DNA of 64,000 bases from Desulfosporosinus sp049943955 (GTDB lineage Bacteria > Bacillota > Desulfitobacteriia > Desulfitobacteriales > Desulfitobacteriaceae), in contig NZ_JBNFTW010000012.1 of assembly GCF_049943955.1 (NCBI RefSeq), positions 79,321 through 143,320 on the forward strand. The letters run 5' to 3'. Positions within the stretch are counted from its first letter, which is position 1. Each line of letters opens with the position of its first letter. Made by a program: the position numbers and the translations under genes. Positions 34,708-42,255 of the stretch are shown here, piece by piece. Below the pieces are notes generated by a model that saw only the letters and a list, made by a program, of their open reading frames with translations, was not told the origin of the DNA and did no database searches.

Positions 34708-36066
34708 CTATTTCAATTTGCTGACAAATTCGCCAAAACCCTTTTGACCAACTATTTTGCCATCTTTGGCGACTACTTGGCCCCTTACAACCGTGCAGAC
34801 AGGAAGACCCTTTCCTTTTAAACCGACAAATGCAGAAATTTTATTGACATAGTACAATGACTCCGGAGTAATTTCCCATTCTTTCTCTGGGTCAAGGATA
34901 ACCAGGTCGGCATCAAAGCCAACCTCAATGGCTCCTTTTTTGCCAAAAATCCCGCAAACCTTTGCCGGACCTTCACTTAAACTGCGGGCCAATAAGGTCG
35001 GGTTATAGCCTCTCTTGACAACGCCTTCACTAAAGACGACCTGCATTACATTTTGGATACCGCTTATGCCGCCCCAGGCTCCAAAAATTCCATGCTTTTC
35101 TTCACTCTTCTCGCTCAATTCACACGGTGAATGATCAGAAGCAACGCAAGATAAAGTTCCGTTATTGACGTATTCCCACATTTCCTCCACGGCCGCCTCT
35201 TCCCTTAAGGGAGGCGCACATTTAAACAAACTGCCATTCTTAATGACATCTTGGTCGGTAAATGTAAGATAATGCCCGCATGTTTCAGCCGTTACATCGA
35301 TCCCTTGCTGTTGTGCCTCTTGAATGATTTTGGCAACTCGTGGATGGCTGACATGACAGATATGAGCTTTTGCTCCCAGCTCCTTGGCAAGATTAATAAT
35401 ATTTTGAGTGGCTATTAACTCGGCAATCACCGGTCTGGAATTCAAGAAATCCTGCCAATCATTTTTTTCTTTACGTTGTGCTCTCTTCTCTTCCCACTTG
35501 ATCAGAGAATAATCTTCACAGTGAAAAGCGGCCCGGGCATCAAACTCCTGCAAAATTTCCATAGCCTCTTTAGCTTGACCGATTGTGAGAGAAACATAAT
35601 CGGGGGATACCGGCCCGATGAAGGATTTAAAACCGATACAACCCTTTTCATCTAATTCCTTCAATTTATCTAAGTTATAGTCAACTAGTCCTCCCCAGAA
35701 ACAATAGTCGACATAGGCGTTCACTGAAACCGCTTGAATCTTTTTATCAAAGATTTGAGCATCTGTCATTGCCGGTTCATTCTGCAGAGGCATATCAATG
35801 ATTGTTGTGATTCCCCCCACCCCTGCTGCAGCAGTGCCGTGGGCGTAGTCTTCTCTCCATAAGTAGCCTGGATCATTTAAGTGAGCATGACTATCAATTG
35901 CACCGGGGAATATATAGTTTCCCTGAGCATCAATTACTTCTTTTCCTTCAAGGTGATTTCCGGATTCCACGATAGCTGCGATTTTCCCATCCTTAACACC
36001 TATGTTAGCTTCGATAATTCCATCCGTTTTAACAACCTTGCCGTTTTTTATAACCAGATCAAACAT
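34708..36066 (-). CDS. Allantoinase-type cyclic amidohydrolase (AllB paralogue 2)
   Basis: The protein has 452 aa from ATG 36066, preceded by AGGAGGGG; a longer reading to 36246 adds 60 residues without a ribosome-binding site. Metal motif DSHAHLNDPG, bridging Lys in GFKSFIG, later His in HVSHPRV and Asp in SDHSPC are all intact. It is clearly a paralogue of the next gene, so the operon has two cyclic amidohydrolases. One may act on allantoin and the other on a different ring such as dihydropyrimidine or hydantoin, or each may prefer a different allantoin enantiomer. It is the first gene of the minus-strand unit. Confidence 0.87.
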   Translation of the reverse strand: MFDLVIKNGKVVKTDGIIEANIGVKDGKIAAIVESGNHLEGKEVIDAQGNYIFPGAIDSHAHLNDPGYLWREDYAHGTAAAGVGGITTIIDMPLQNEPAMTDAQIFDKKIQAVSVNAYVDYCFWGGLVDYNLDKLKELDEKGCIGFKSFIGPVSPDYVSLTIGQAKEAMEILQEFDARAAFHCEDYSLIKWEEKRAQRKEKNDWQDFLNSRPVIAELIATQNIINLAKELGAKAHICHVSHPRVAKIIQEAQQQGIDVTAETCGHYLTFTDQDVIKNGSLFKCAPPLREEAAVEEMWEYVNNGTLSCVASDHSPCELSEKSEEKHGIFGAWGGISGIQNVMQVVFSEGVVKRGYNPTLLARSLSEGPAKVCGIFGKKGAIEVGFDADLVILDPEKEWEITPESLYYVNKISAFVGLKGKGLPVCTVVRGQVVAKDGKIVGQKGFGEFVSKLK

Positions 36067-36358
36067 TGCCCAACCCCTCCTTTTACTAATTAAATACCTA
36101 AAATCCGACATATCCTCAGGAAACCCAGTTTTAGCCTTGAATCTTAATTGTTGTTGGTAATGTCCCCTCCTCAACTTTGAATTTATACAATTCGAATAAT
36201 GTTCTACATCTAGAATATAATGAACATTTACATTTTTCATTATCACAATGTGCTAATCAAAAGATGATTTTATTATCTATAATTACTAAAGACAAAAGTC
36301 AAAAAATATTAAAAAATAAAACTAGACACAATATAAGCCAATTTAAGGAGTGACAAAC
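36067..36358. promoter_or_regulatory. Divergent control region allB2 / allC
   Basis: This 292-bp AT-rich gap separates divergent catabolic units. It contains the inverted repeat AATGTTC (36198-36204) / GAACATT (36222-36228). This is a candidate site for the PucR-family or the GntR-type regulator. I cannot place promoters with confidence. Confidence 0.4.
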
Positions 36359-37591
36359 GTGATTAATAAAGAACGTCTGCTTCATCGTTTAAGGGAATTA
36401 GGGAAGATAGGAAGGAATCAATCTGGAGGCATAACTCGTCACGCCTTTACTCAAGAAGATAGATCGGCAAAAGATCTTGTTGCTGTTTACATGCGGGAAG
36501 CTGGCTTACAAGTAAGAGAAGATGCCGTAGGCAATTTAATTGGCCGCCGGGAGGGATACGACCCCAACGCAGCGGTGGTTCTTACAGGTTCACACATAGA
36601 CTCTGTTTGTGACGGAGGAATCTATGACGGCGCACTCGGTCTTCTCGGAGCAATCGAAGTCTTGCAGACACTAAATGAACAACACATTGAGACGAAGCAT
36701 CCCATTGAGGTTTATGCTTTTAACGACGAAGAAGGTTCACGTTTTAGTTTTAGTATGTTTGGGAGCCGAGGAGTTATCGGCAATCTAAGCCATAAAGATC
36801 TTGAAATGAAAGATAAAAATGGCATTTCCGTCGCGGAGGCAATGCAGACACAAGGATACAATCCCGACAAGATCAGTGAGGCTAACCGCTCCCAAGAGTC
36901 CATCAAAGCCTTTATTGAACTTCACATTGAACAAGGAAAAGTTTTGGAATCGAAGAACCTCTCGATTGGGATCGTCAGCGGCATCGTCAACGAACTTTGG
37001 CTAAAATGTTCTGTCTATGGTGAAGCGGGTCATGCCGGAGCTACGCCTATGACCTTGCGTCATGATGCCTTAGTTGCAGCTGCCGAAATGGTGCAAGTAG
37101 TTGAACGAGAGGCGAAATCAACAGGAACTACGGTAGCTACCGTAGGACGGCTCAATGTACAGCCGGGAGGTATCAATATCATTCCCGGAACCGTCGAATT
37201 TACCTTAGATCTCAGGGATACTTCCCAGGAGGTCAGCGATAAGGTGGAAATGCAGATCTTTAACGAATTCGCTAGAATCTGCAAGGAAAGGGGGGTTAGT
37301 CTTAAGACTGATATTCTGCAAAGAATTCCACCTGCACCTTGCTCAGAAGCGTTCCAAATTGCGGCTCGGAAAGCATGTGAGAGTTCAGGACTTCCCTATT
37401 TTTCTCTGCCAAGCGGTGCAGGACATGATGCTATGCAGATGGTAAACATCTGCCCCATCGGCATGATTTTTGTTCGTTCCAAAGATGGAATCAGTCACAA
37501 TCCTGCAGAATGGAGCAGCCCGGATGATTGTGCCAACGGAGTTAAAGTACTGTATTATACCCTATTAGAATTAGCAGTTAAAGCTAGCTAA
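36359..37591 (+). CDS. allC: M20-family Zn amidohydrolase (allantoate amidohydrolase type)
   Basis: The protein has 410 aa. Metal-binding and catalytic residues are visible: TGSHIDSVCDGG (near 75-86), DGALG, FNDEEGSRF near 123, ELHIEQG near 188, and the late DGISHNPAEW near 376. This is the AllC/ureidopropionase/carbamoyl-amino-acid hydrolase branch. Allantoate to ureidoglycine plus ammonia and CO2 is the likely reaction given the neighbours. The start is GTG 36359, eight bases after AAGGAG; an in-frame GTG at 36350 overlaps that site. It is divergent from the allantoinase operon. Confidence 0.82.
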   Translation: MINKERLLHRLRELGKIGRNQSGGITRHAFTQEDRSAKDLVAVYMREAGLQVREDAVGNLIGRREGYDPNAAVVLTGSHIDSVCDGGIYDGALGLLGAIEVLQTLNEQHIETKHPIEVYAFNDEEGSRFSFSMFGSRGVIGNLSHKDLEMKDKNGISVAEAMQTQGYNPDKISEANRSQESIKAFIELHIEQGKVLESKNLSIGIVSGIVNELWLKCSVYGEAGHAGATPMTLRHDALVAAAEMVQVVEREAKSTGTTVATVGRLNVQPGGINIIPGTVEFTLDLRDTSQEVSDKVEMQIFNEFARICKERGVSLKTDILQRIPPAPCSEAFQIAARKACESSGLPYFSLPSGAGHDAMQMVNICPIGMIFVRSKDGISHNPAEWSSPDDCANGVKVLYYTLLELAVKAS

Positions 37592-37620
37592 AACATATTT
37601 ATTTTTATGTAACCTTTTTT

Positions 37621-37660
37621 GGGGAGTGGTCAAAAACTTATAGTTGACCACTCCCTTTAA
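37621..37660 (+). terminator. Terminator of allC
   Basis: GGGAGTGGTCAA and TTGACCACTCCC form a perfect 12-bp stem, followed by TTTAAAGTTT. Confidence 0.8.
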
Positions 37661-37731
37661 AGTTTCATCTCTGTTATCGTCTATTACCTTCTTAAAATCT
37701 TATAGTTTTCTAATATATAATCTTCTATTAG

Positions 37732-37776
37732 CTTCATTACCTTCATTACCTTCATTACCTTCATTACCTTCATTAC
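37732..37776. repeat. 9-bp tandem repeat (CTTCATTAC x5)
   Basis: CTTCATTAC is repeated five times without error and followed by a partial sixth. It lies in the non-coding gap between allC and allE. It is a simple sequence repeat; no CRISPR-type spacers are present. The rest of 37592-37996 holds only the two terminators listed. Confidence 0.95.
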
Positions 37777-37913
37777 CTTTAACTTCTATTCTGGTAATCT
37801 TATAAAACGATCGTTATCTAATCATTGTAACTACAGATAAACTTTCTTTCCTGCTTTTGTATTCTTAAGCTTTACTAAAATGTGAAGTCGCTTACACAAA
37901 ATTGTGAAGCATA

Positions 37914-37969
37914 ACAAAAATGCTCCCATTTACGCAAAAGATTTATAACCTTCTGCTTTATGGGAGCAT
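37914..37969 (-). terminator. Terminator of allE
   Basis: On the minus strand ATGCTCCCAT and ATGGGAGCAT pair across a roughly 30-base loop and are followed by TTTTTG. Confidence 0.75.
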
Positions 37970-37996
37970 ATCGAAAAATAGTTATGAGACAATCAT

Positions 37997-38761
37997 TTAA
38001 AGCTCGACATCTCTGTTGCAATCCTTGGAATAGATGTAAGTGAAATTCGTCCTGCCGACACCATAGGCTGCTTGAGCCACATAAGGACCGAACCACATGA
38101 AATCATCTTTTTTGATCATCGACCAGTTGTCATCAAGGAGATAGCACCCTTCACCTTCTAAAATATAGGCGCCATGTTCCTGGACATGAGTTTCTACGAA
38201 AGGATGGCATCCTCCCGGCGCGAAAGAGAGAATATGCATGTTCATATCGAAATTGATATCAACCGGAAGCAGATCTTTAACGAAAACGTTTTCCATCTCA
38301 TCATAAATTCTGTATTCGATATCATTCACGTTTCCATAATAAATATAGGGATTCATGCCTTCGCAGGGAATATAGACTTGTTTATACAAAAGAACCTTCA
38401 TTGGCTTTTCACTGGTGTTCTTAAACTCCAGGCCAACACCTGCCGGAGCATAGATATAGGCACCATCGACCGCCCTATAGTCTTTGCCGTCAACAGTATA
38501 GTTTCCTTCCCCTTCAATGCAATAGATAAAGGTTTCGATATTGGCTTGATTACCAAATACCTTGGTTGTTCCACCACTCTTTTCAGCAGTAATCACATAT
38601 TGGACAAAACTAGCCCCCATTTTCGGTGAAGCAACAATACTGATTCGACAGCCTTCAATTCCCGGGACAACATTATTTACGAGTCCGTCGGGAGGAATTA
38701 CGGCATACTTACCGTGTTTAACAACTGCTCTTGTCGCTAGAATATCTTTTGGGTAACCCAT
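37997..38761 (-). CDS. allE: (S)-ureidoglycine aminohydrolase (bicupin)
   Basis: The protein has 254 aa with two cupin domains. The C-terminal one carries the metal ligands in GGCHPFVETHVQEHGAYILEGEG (His, Glu, His) and a late Gln/Tyr region typical of AllE (formerly YlbA). The enzyme releases ammonia from ureidoglycine to give ureidoglycolate, the step after AllC. It follows a single-cupin gene on the same strand, but a full copy of the 180-bp element fills the gap between them. AAAGGATGG precedes the ATG. Confidence 0.88.
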   Translation of the reverse strand: MGYPKDILATRAVVKHGKYAVIPPDGLVNNVVPGIEGCRISIVASPKMGASFVQYVITAEKSGGTTKVFGNQANIETFIYCIEGEGNYTVDGKDYRAVDGAYIYAPAGVGLEFKNTSEKPMKVLLYKQVYIPCEGMNPYIYYGNVNDIEYRIYDEMENVFVKDLLPVDINFDMNMHILSFAPGGCHPFVETHVQEHGAYILEGEGCYLLDDNWSMIKKDDFMWFGPYVAQAAYGVGRTNFTYIYSKDCNRDVEL

Positions 38762-38786
38762 GAACTATCCATCCTTTCAAGCTATC

Positions 38787-38968
38787 TTTATCCAGTTTTT
38801 AAGACCCCCACTTCTATAAGTGGGGGGGGCCTTCGTTAACTTCAGGTGGGGTAGAATCCTCCTTCGCCGCTAAGTATTCCTATTGGGAAAGGCGGCTCGG
38901 CAATAATGTCCACTGGAAATTATTGTATCTTAAGCCCCGATGTTCAGCCTTAGCTGAACGAGTTCACT
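38787..38968 (-). repeat. Dispersed 180-bp hairpin element, copy C
   Basis: A full copy in reverse orientation, with all the modules of copies A and B (right-end hairpin first when read on the plus strand). It occupies the whole gap between the cupin gene and the allE ribosome-binding region. Its left end, CAGTGAACTCG, provides the TGA stop codon of the cupin gene (38964-38966). Confidence 0.87.
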
Positions 38969-39326
38969 GTTCTTTTTGTTTGGTATACAAAATCACGGCA
39001 ATATACTCTAAATCACAATCTCCAATATTCTCAATGGAATGATAATCTCCGTCATTGCATTGTGTCATATCACCAGGACCGAGAATTTGTTCATCTCCAT
39101 TATCATTGACCAGAGCTTTGCCTTTCAGAATGTAATATGTTTCGAAATCTCCAATATGTTGATGTTTGCCGATTGACCCTCCTACAGGGATAATACTTAC
39201 TCCAAAGAGCCTGCCTGTGCCATGGTTATCCTTATTCTCAACAATATTAATGATTTTTACGGTGCCTTTTCCGCCTTTTAGGTTTGGGCTGTATTCGACC
39301 CTTAAATCTTCAGCTTTCTTGATCAT
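38964..39326 (-). CDS. Single-cupin protein, stop codon inside repeat copy C
   Basis: The protein has 120 aa. The cupin metal pattern is GKHQHIGDFETYYILKG (His, His, Glu) with a later His in GDYHSIENIG. These proteins act as small dioxygenases, isomerases or sensors; no specific role is evident. CGGAGGA precedes the ATG. The last codons (KEQ, then TGA) run into the left end of the repeat, so the natural C-terminus may have been altered by the insertion. It probably shares a transcript with allE. Confidence 0.8.
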   Translation of the reverse strand: MIKKAEDLRVEYSPNLKGGKGTVKIINIVENKDNHGTGRLFGVSIIPVGGSIGKHQHIGDFETYYILKGKALVNDNGDEQILGPGDMTQCNDGDYHSIENIGDCDLEYIAVILYTKQKEQ

Positions 39327-39446
39327 AAACTGTCCTCCGTTTTTGGAAAGTGGTCATGCGGTCGACCACTTTATTTGCAATTTCATTCTAACTCATGTAT
39401 TGTTATAATGCAATCTTTAATTTCGCGTTATTCTCGGTATGGGAAC

Positions 39447-39487
39447 TACTCCCTATGTAGAAATAGGAGTATTACGATTGGATAAAA
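39447..39487 (+). repeat. Remnant of the dispersed element (right end), copy G
   Basis: ACTCC-CTATGTAGAAATAG-GAGT is a hairpin like the element's right end, and the following ATTGGATAAAA matches its terminal TTGGATAAA. The left part is absent. It lies just upstream of the GntR-type regulator. Confidence 0.5.
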
Positions 39488-39558
39488 CGTTTGCTATAAT
39501 TACTATTGTCTGTTAATGACGTGCGGCTAGAGGACACCAGAAAGGCTTGATAAGACAA

Positions 39559-40569
39559 ATGGATAATCTTACCCCGATACATATTCCCGAAAATATACTT
39601 TTGTTAAGAAGACGACTCATGCTGTCGCAAAGCGACTTTATTCATTACTATTTAATGAACGAAAACGATCAGCCTCACCTTAGTATTTCCAAACTGTCAA
39701 CACTTGAAAAAAAATCATGTAAGGACAGCGAATATTATGCCTCACTGCTTGCTCAAGCTTTCGCTGTTGATTCAAAACTTTTTCAGCTTCCCCCCGATGA
39801 TTTTGCCAAGAATATTGATGTGTTTCTTGCCAACCAACGATCAGTCCATGGAAAAGCCTTAACCGACCTCACTCCAATTGAAAAAAAATCAAGTCAGGTT
39901 GAAACTCTGGCCAATGCCCTCAGTAATTTTCTTGAAGACCAACTATTAGCAAACAAAATGAAGCCAGGGGATAAGCTTCCCTCAGACCGCAATCTTGCTG
40001 TCCTATTTAATGTTGGGCGAACTTCCATTCGAGAAGCCTTAAAAGTTCTAAGCGTTCTTGGGCTTATCAATATTCTCCCTGGACAAGGTACTTTTATTGC
40101 CTCAGATAGCTCAGAATTTTTTTTGACCCCGCTGTCTTGGACATTCTTCCTGGGAGATAAGAATTTAGATCATGTAATATCCGTTCGTAATGTCCTAGAG
40201 CTTGAATCGGCACGTCTAGCTGCTATTAATGCAACTTTAGAAGATTTGAATAATCTTAAACTAATTTTCGAAGAATCCAAAAGAGCATATCTTGAACGCG
40301 ATTTTCAACACTTTCTTGATTTAGATCTTGATTTTCACCTCTCAATTGCCCAATGTTCTCACAATCCAATATTAAGTAATTTACTCCAAACTTCACGCAA
40401 ACTCATTAAACATATCAGCCAAAGCGGTATGTTAAGTATCGATAATCTAAATGCCGTCTATAAAGAACATAGCCTTATTTATGAGAACATCTTCCAGCAT
40501 CATAATGACGAAGCCGTTCTAGCCATGAAAAATCATCTTGAAAATGCCCGAATTAGATATAGCCTTTAG
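39559..40569 (+). CDS. FadR/GntR regulator with extra N-terminal XRE-like domain
   Basis: The protein has 336 aa. Residues about 1-70 look like an XRE-type helix-turn-helix (ENILLLRRRLMLSQSDF... then SISKLSTLEKK). A linker leads to a standard GntR winged helix near 115-175 (KLPSDRNLAVLFNVGRTSIREAL) and an FCD ligand domain to the end (LELESARLAA... DLDFHLSIA). The FCD metal-type Asp and His residues are present. The ATG at 39559 is 13 bases after AAAGG; an upstream TTG is too close to that site. It is next to the purine-catabolic genes and may control them. The double DNA-binding layout is unusual. Confidence 0.8.
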   Translation: MDNLTPIHIPENILLLRRRLMLSQSDFIHYYLMNENDQPHLSISKLSTLEKKSCKDSEYYASLLAQAFAVDSKLFQLPPDDFAKNIDVFLANQRSVHGKALTDLTPIEKKSSQVETLANALSNFLEDQLLANKMKPGDKLPSDRNLAVLFNVGRTSIREALKVLSVLGLINILPGQGTFIASDSSEFFLTPLSWTFFLGDKNLDHVISVRNVLELESARLAAINATLEDLNNLKLIFEESKRAYLERDFQHFLDLDLDFHLSIAQCSHNPILSNLLQTSRKLIKHISQSGMLSIDNLNAVYKEHSLIYENIFQHHNDEAVLAMKNHLENARIRYSL

Positions 40570-40583
40570 CGAACATCACGCGC

Positions 40584-40618
40584 AAAAAACCTCCAAGAGC
40601 ATCCAATGGAGGTTTTTC
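40584..40618. terminator. Terminator of the GntR-type gene
   Basis: AAAAACCTCC and GGAGGTTTTT form a perfect stem around a 13-base loop and are followed by CTT. It is bidirectional in appearance and lies before the convergent LysR gene. Confidence 0.85.
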
Positions 40619-40656
40619 TTATACCGGGTAGAGGACTTCTTGTAAGATATGATAGT

Positions 40657-41607
40657 TCATTTTGAAGCTAGCATATCACTTCTTTTCTTATCTTTCTCAA
40701 ATTCGTAATAATCCTTACTAATAATATCCTCAAGTAGATTATGATCATGAAGCAGATCGATTAAAGCACGCTCTCTTTTAGTCTTAGTAATTTGGGCATT
40801 GGTCAAAATACTGAAAGGTCTATAAATAGGGCCATTTTCAAATTTTAGGGCCTTGAAATGCTTTTGATCATCGTTGCTGCTGACGGTTAGTTTAGACATA
40901 ACTGCAATTCCGAGTCCCGCTACAATGACTTCTTTAATCGCTTGTGTGCTTCCTAATTCCATAGTTACATTCAATTGATCGGGATCAAGACCTTTCTCTT
41001 TAAGAGCTATTTCCATGACCTTGCGAGTCCCGGAACCTTCCTCTCTTGTTACAAGGTGCTCAGATAATAGTTCTTCCAAAGATATCGCATTTCTTAATCC
41101 CCAGGGATGGAAAACCGGTATCACAACAACTAATTCATCTTCCCAAAAACTCTCAACATTTAGGTCCTTATACTGAACAATAGGACCTTCAATGAGTCCA
41201 ATATGCAGCTTTTTCTCCAAGATATCTTGTGAAATTGTATCTGTATTGGCAATCTTAACTTTGAACTCAACATCGGGATGATGTTGGGACATAAACGCTA
41301 AAATTTTAGGAAGAATATATTCCCCAATAGTTAGGGTAGCACCGAGATAAAGCAATTTGCGCTGATCTTTAGCAAGAGCATGTATCTCTTCTCGGGCATG
41401 GGAAAGAATGTCCAAAACTCTTACAACATGAGTATAAAAGATTTCACCTTCTTTTGTCAGCGTGACCCCTTTATTTGTGCGGTCAAAAAAACGTGCACCA
41501 TATTCACTTTCCAGATTCTGAATCTGCAAAGTGATACTGGGCTGACTCATATGAAGACGCTTGGCTGATAAGGTAATATTATTCGTTTCCGCGACTTCTT
41601 TAAACAT
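40657..41607 (-). CDS. LysR-family regulator with an unusual start
   Basis: At least 316 aa. The N-terminal HTH (ITLSAKRLHMSQPSITLQIQNLESEYGARFFDR) and the substrate-binding domain are normal LTTR. The first ATG (41607) starts at FKEVAE, already inside helix 1. In frame upstream lies IIEQVFQ, which fits LTTR N-termini, but it is preceded by ATC codons and then a TGA, with no standard start. The ribosome-binding site GAAAGGAG is spaced seven bases from the ATC at about 41634. Either an AUC start or a mutated start is likely, and a shorter protein is the fallback. A degenerate repeat copy lies 20-odd bases upstream. Target genes are unknown. Confidence 0.8.
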   Translation of the reverse strand: MFKEVAETNNITLSAKRLHMSQPSITLQIQNLESEYGARFFDRTNKGVTLTKEGEIFYTHVVRVLDILSHAREEIHALAKDQRKLLYLGATLTIGEYILPKILAFMSQHHPDVEFKVKIANTDTISQDILEKKLHIGLIEGPIVQYKDLNVESFWEDELVVVIPVFHPWGLRNAISLEELLSEHLVTREEGSGTRKVMEIALKEKGLDPDQLNVTMELGSTQAIKEVIVAGLGIAVMSKLTVSSNDDQKHFKALKFENGPIYRPFSILTNAQITKTKRERALIDLLHDHNLLEDIISKDYYEFEKDKKRSDMLASK

Positions 41608-41654
41608 CTGAAATACTTGTTCGATGATAAGTCATCTCCTTTCAAGTATGTTTC

Positions 41655-41793
41655 TATGAACTCGTCAGCTAAAACTGAACATGAGGCTCCGGTGACGAAA
41701 GCGGCCTGTAGACACTTCGCTGAAAGAGCCCAGTCCATAACAAATTCTATTGTCATTCCAATTGTAGAAGTGGAGTCTTACGATTGAAAGAAA
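41655..41793 (+). repeat. Degenerate copy D of the dispersed element
   Basis: GAACTCG-TCAGCTAAAACTGAACAT matches the left end of the element, and TAGAAGTGG-AGTCTTACGATTGAAAGAAA matches the right end in order and orientation. The middle has diverged. It lies immediately upstream of the LysR gene start. Confidence 0.6.
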
Positions 41794-41876
41794 TAAATAG
41801 TCTTGATTATAAAATACAATAGATTATATGTCACTGCAGATTATGCAGGATACATGAAAATCAATTGTCCATCGAT

Positions 41877-42080
41877 CTATTGTTTATTATTCTGATTGTT
41901 CTGGTCATCTTCTTTCGTTTCAGTAGTTTTCCCCTCGGAAGCTTTTTTAAATTCTGCAATTCCTTTGCCCAATGATTTTCCAACATCTGGCAATTTACCA
42001 GGACCAAAAATAACTAAAGCAATTACCAAAAGGATTGCCATTTCTGGAACATCAAAAAAACCGAATGATATCAGCATCAT
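41877..42080 (-). CDS. tatA: Twin-arginine translocase TatA/E subunit
   Basis: The protein has 67 aa. One N-terminal hydrophobic helix is followed by the hinge FGPGKLPDVGKSLGKGIAEFKK and an acidic/Asn-rich tail, the full TatA pattern. It forms the pore for folded proteins such as the Tat-signal hydrogenase at 7878. GGGAGG precedes the first of two ATGs. No tatC is adjacent. Confidence 0.92.
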   Translation of the reverse strand: MMLISFGFFDVPEMAILLVIALVIFGPGKLPDVGKSLGKGIAEFKKASEGKTTETKEDDQNNQNNKQ

Positions 42081-42198
42081 TTTATTCCTCCCTTATAATC
42101 TGCAAACTTTTGCGAGAAACGAATCAGCTTTGTTTCTATTCTTTAGAATTACCTGGATCTCAAAGATGATTCAAATTTATTTATGGTATTTTAATAAA

Positions 42199-42226
42199 TA
42201 AGCTCTGTCCGAAGACAGAGCTTAAA
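42199..42226 (-). terminator. Terminator of the PBP1A gene
   Basis: TAAGCTCTGTC-CGAA-GACAGAGCTTA is a perfect 11-bp stem with a tetraloop, lying 30 bases past the PBP stop. T-richness follows on the minus strand (TTATTTATT). Confidence 0.8.
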
Positions 42227-42255
42227 ATGACCGATTGCGAACAATAGATTCCGTT

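Noticed and set aside
34708..36246. Longer reading of allantoinase paralogue 2
   Set aside because: The extra 60 residues have no family resemblance and AGGAGGGG precedes ATG 36066.
37732..37776. Possible CRISPR array
   Set aside because: Units are only 9 bp with no spacers and no cas genes nearby.
38174..38629. 151-aa ORF antisense to allE
   Set aside because: It is a shadow of a clear bicupin gene, with no ribosome-binding site.
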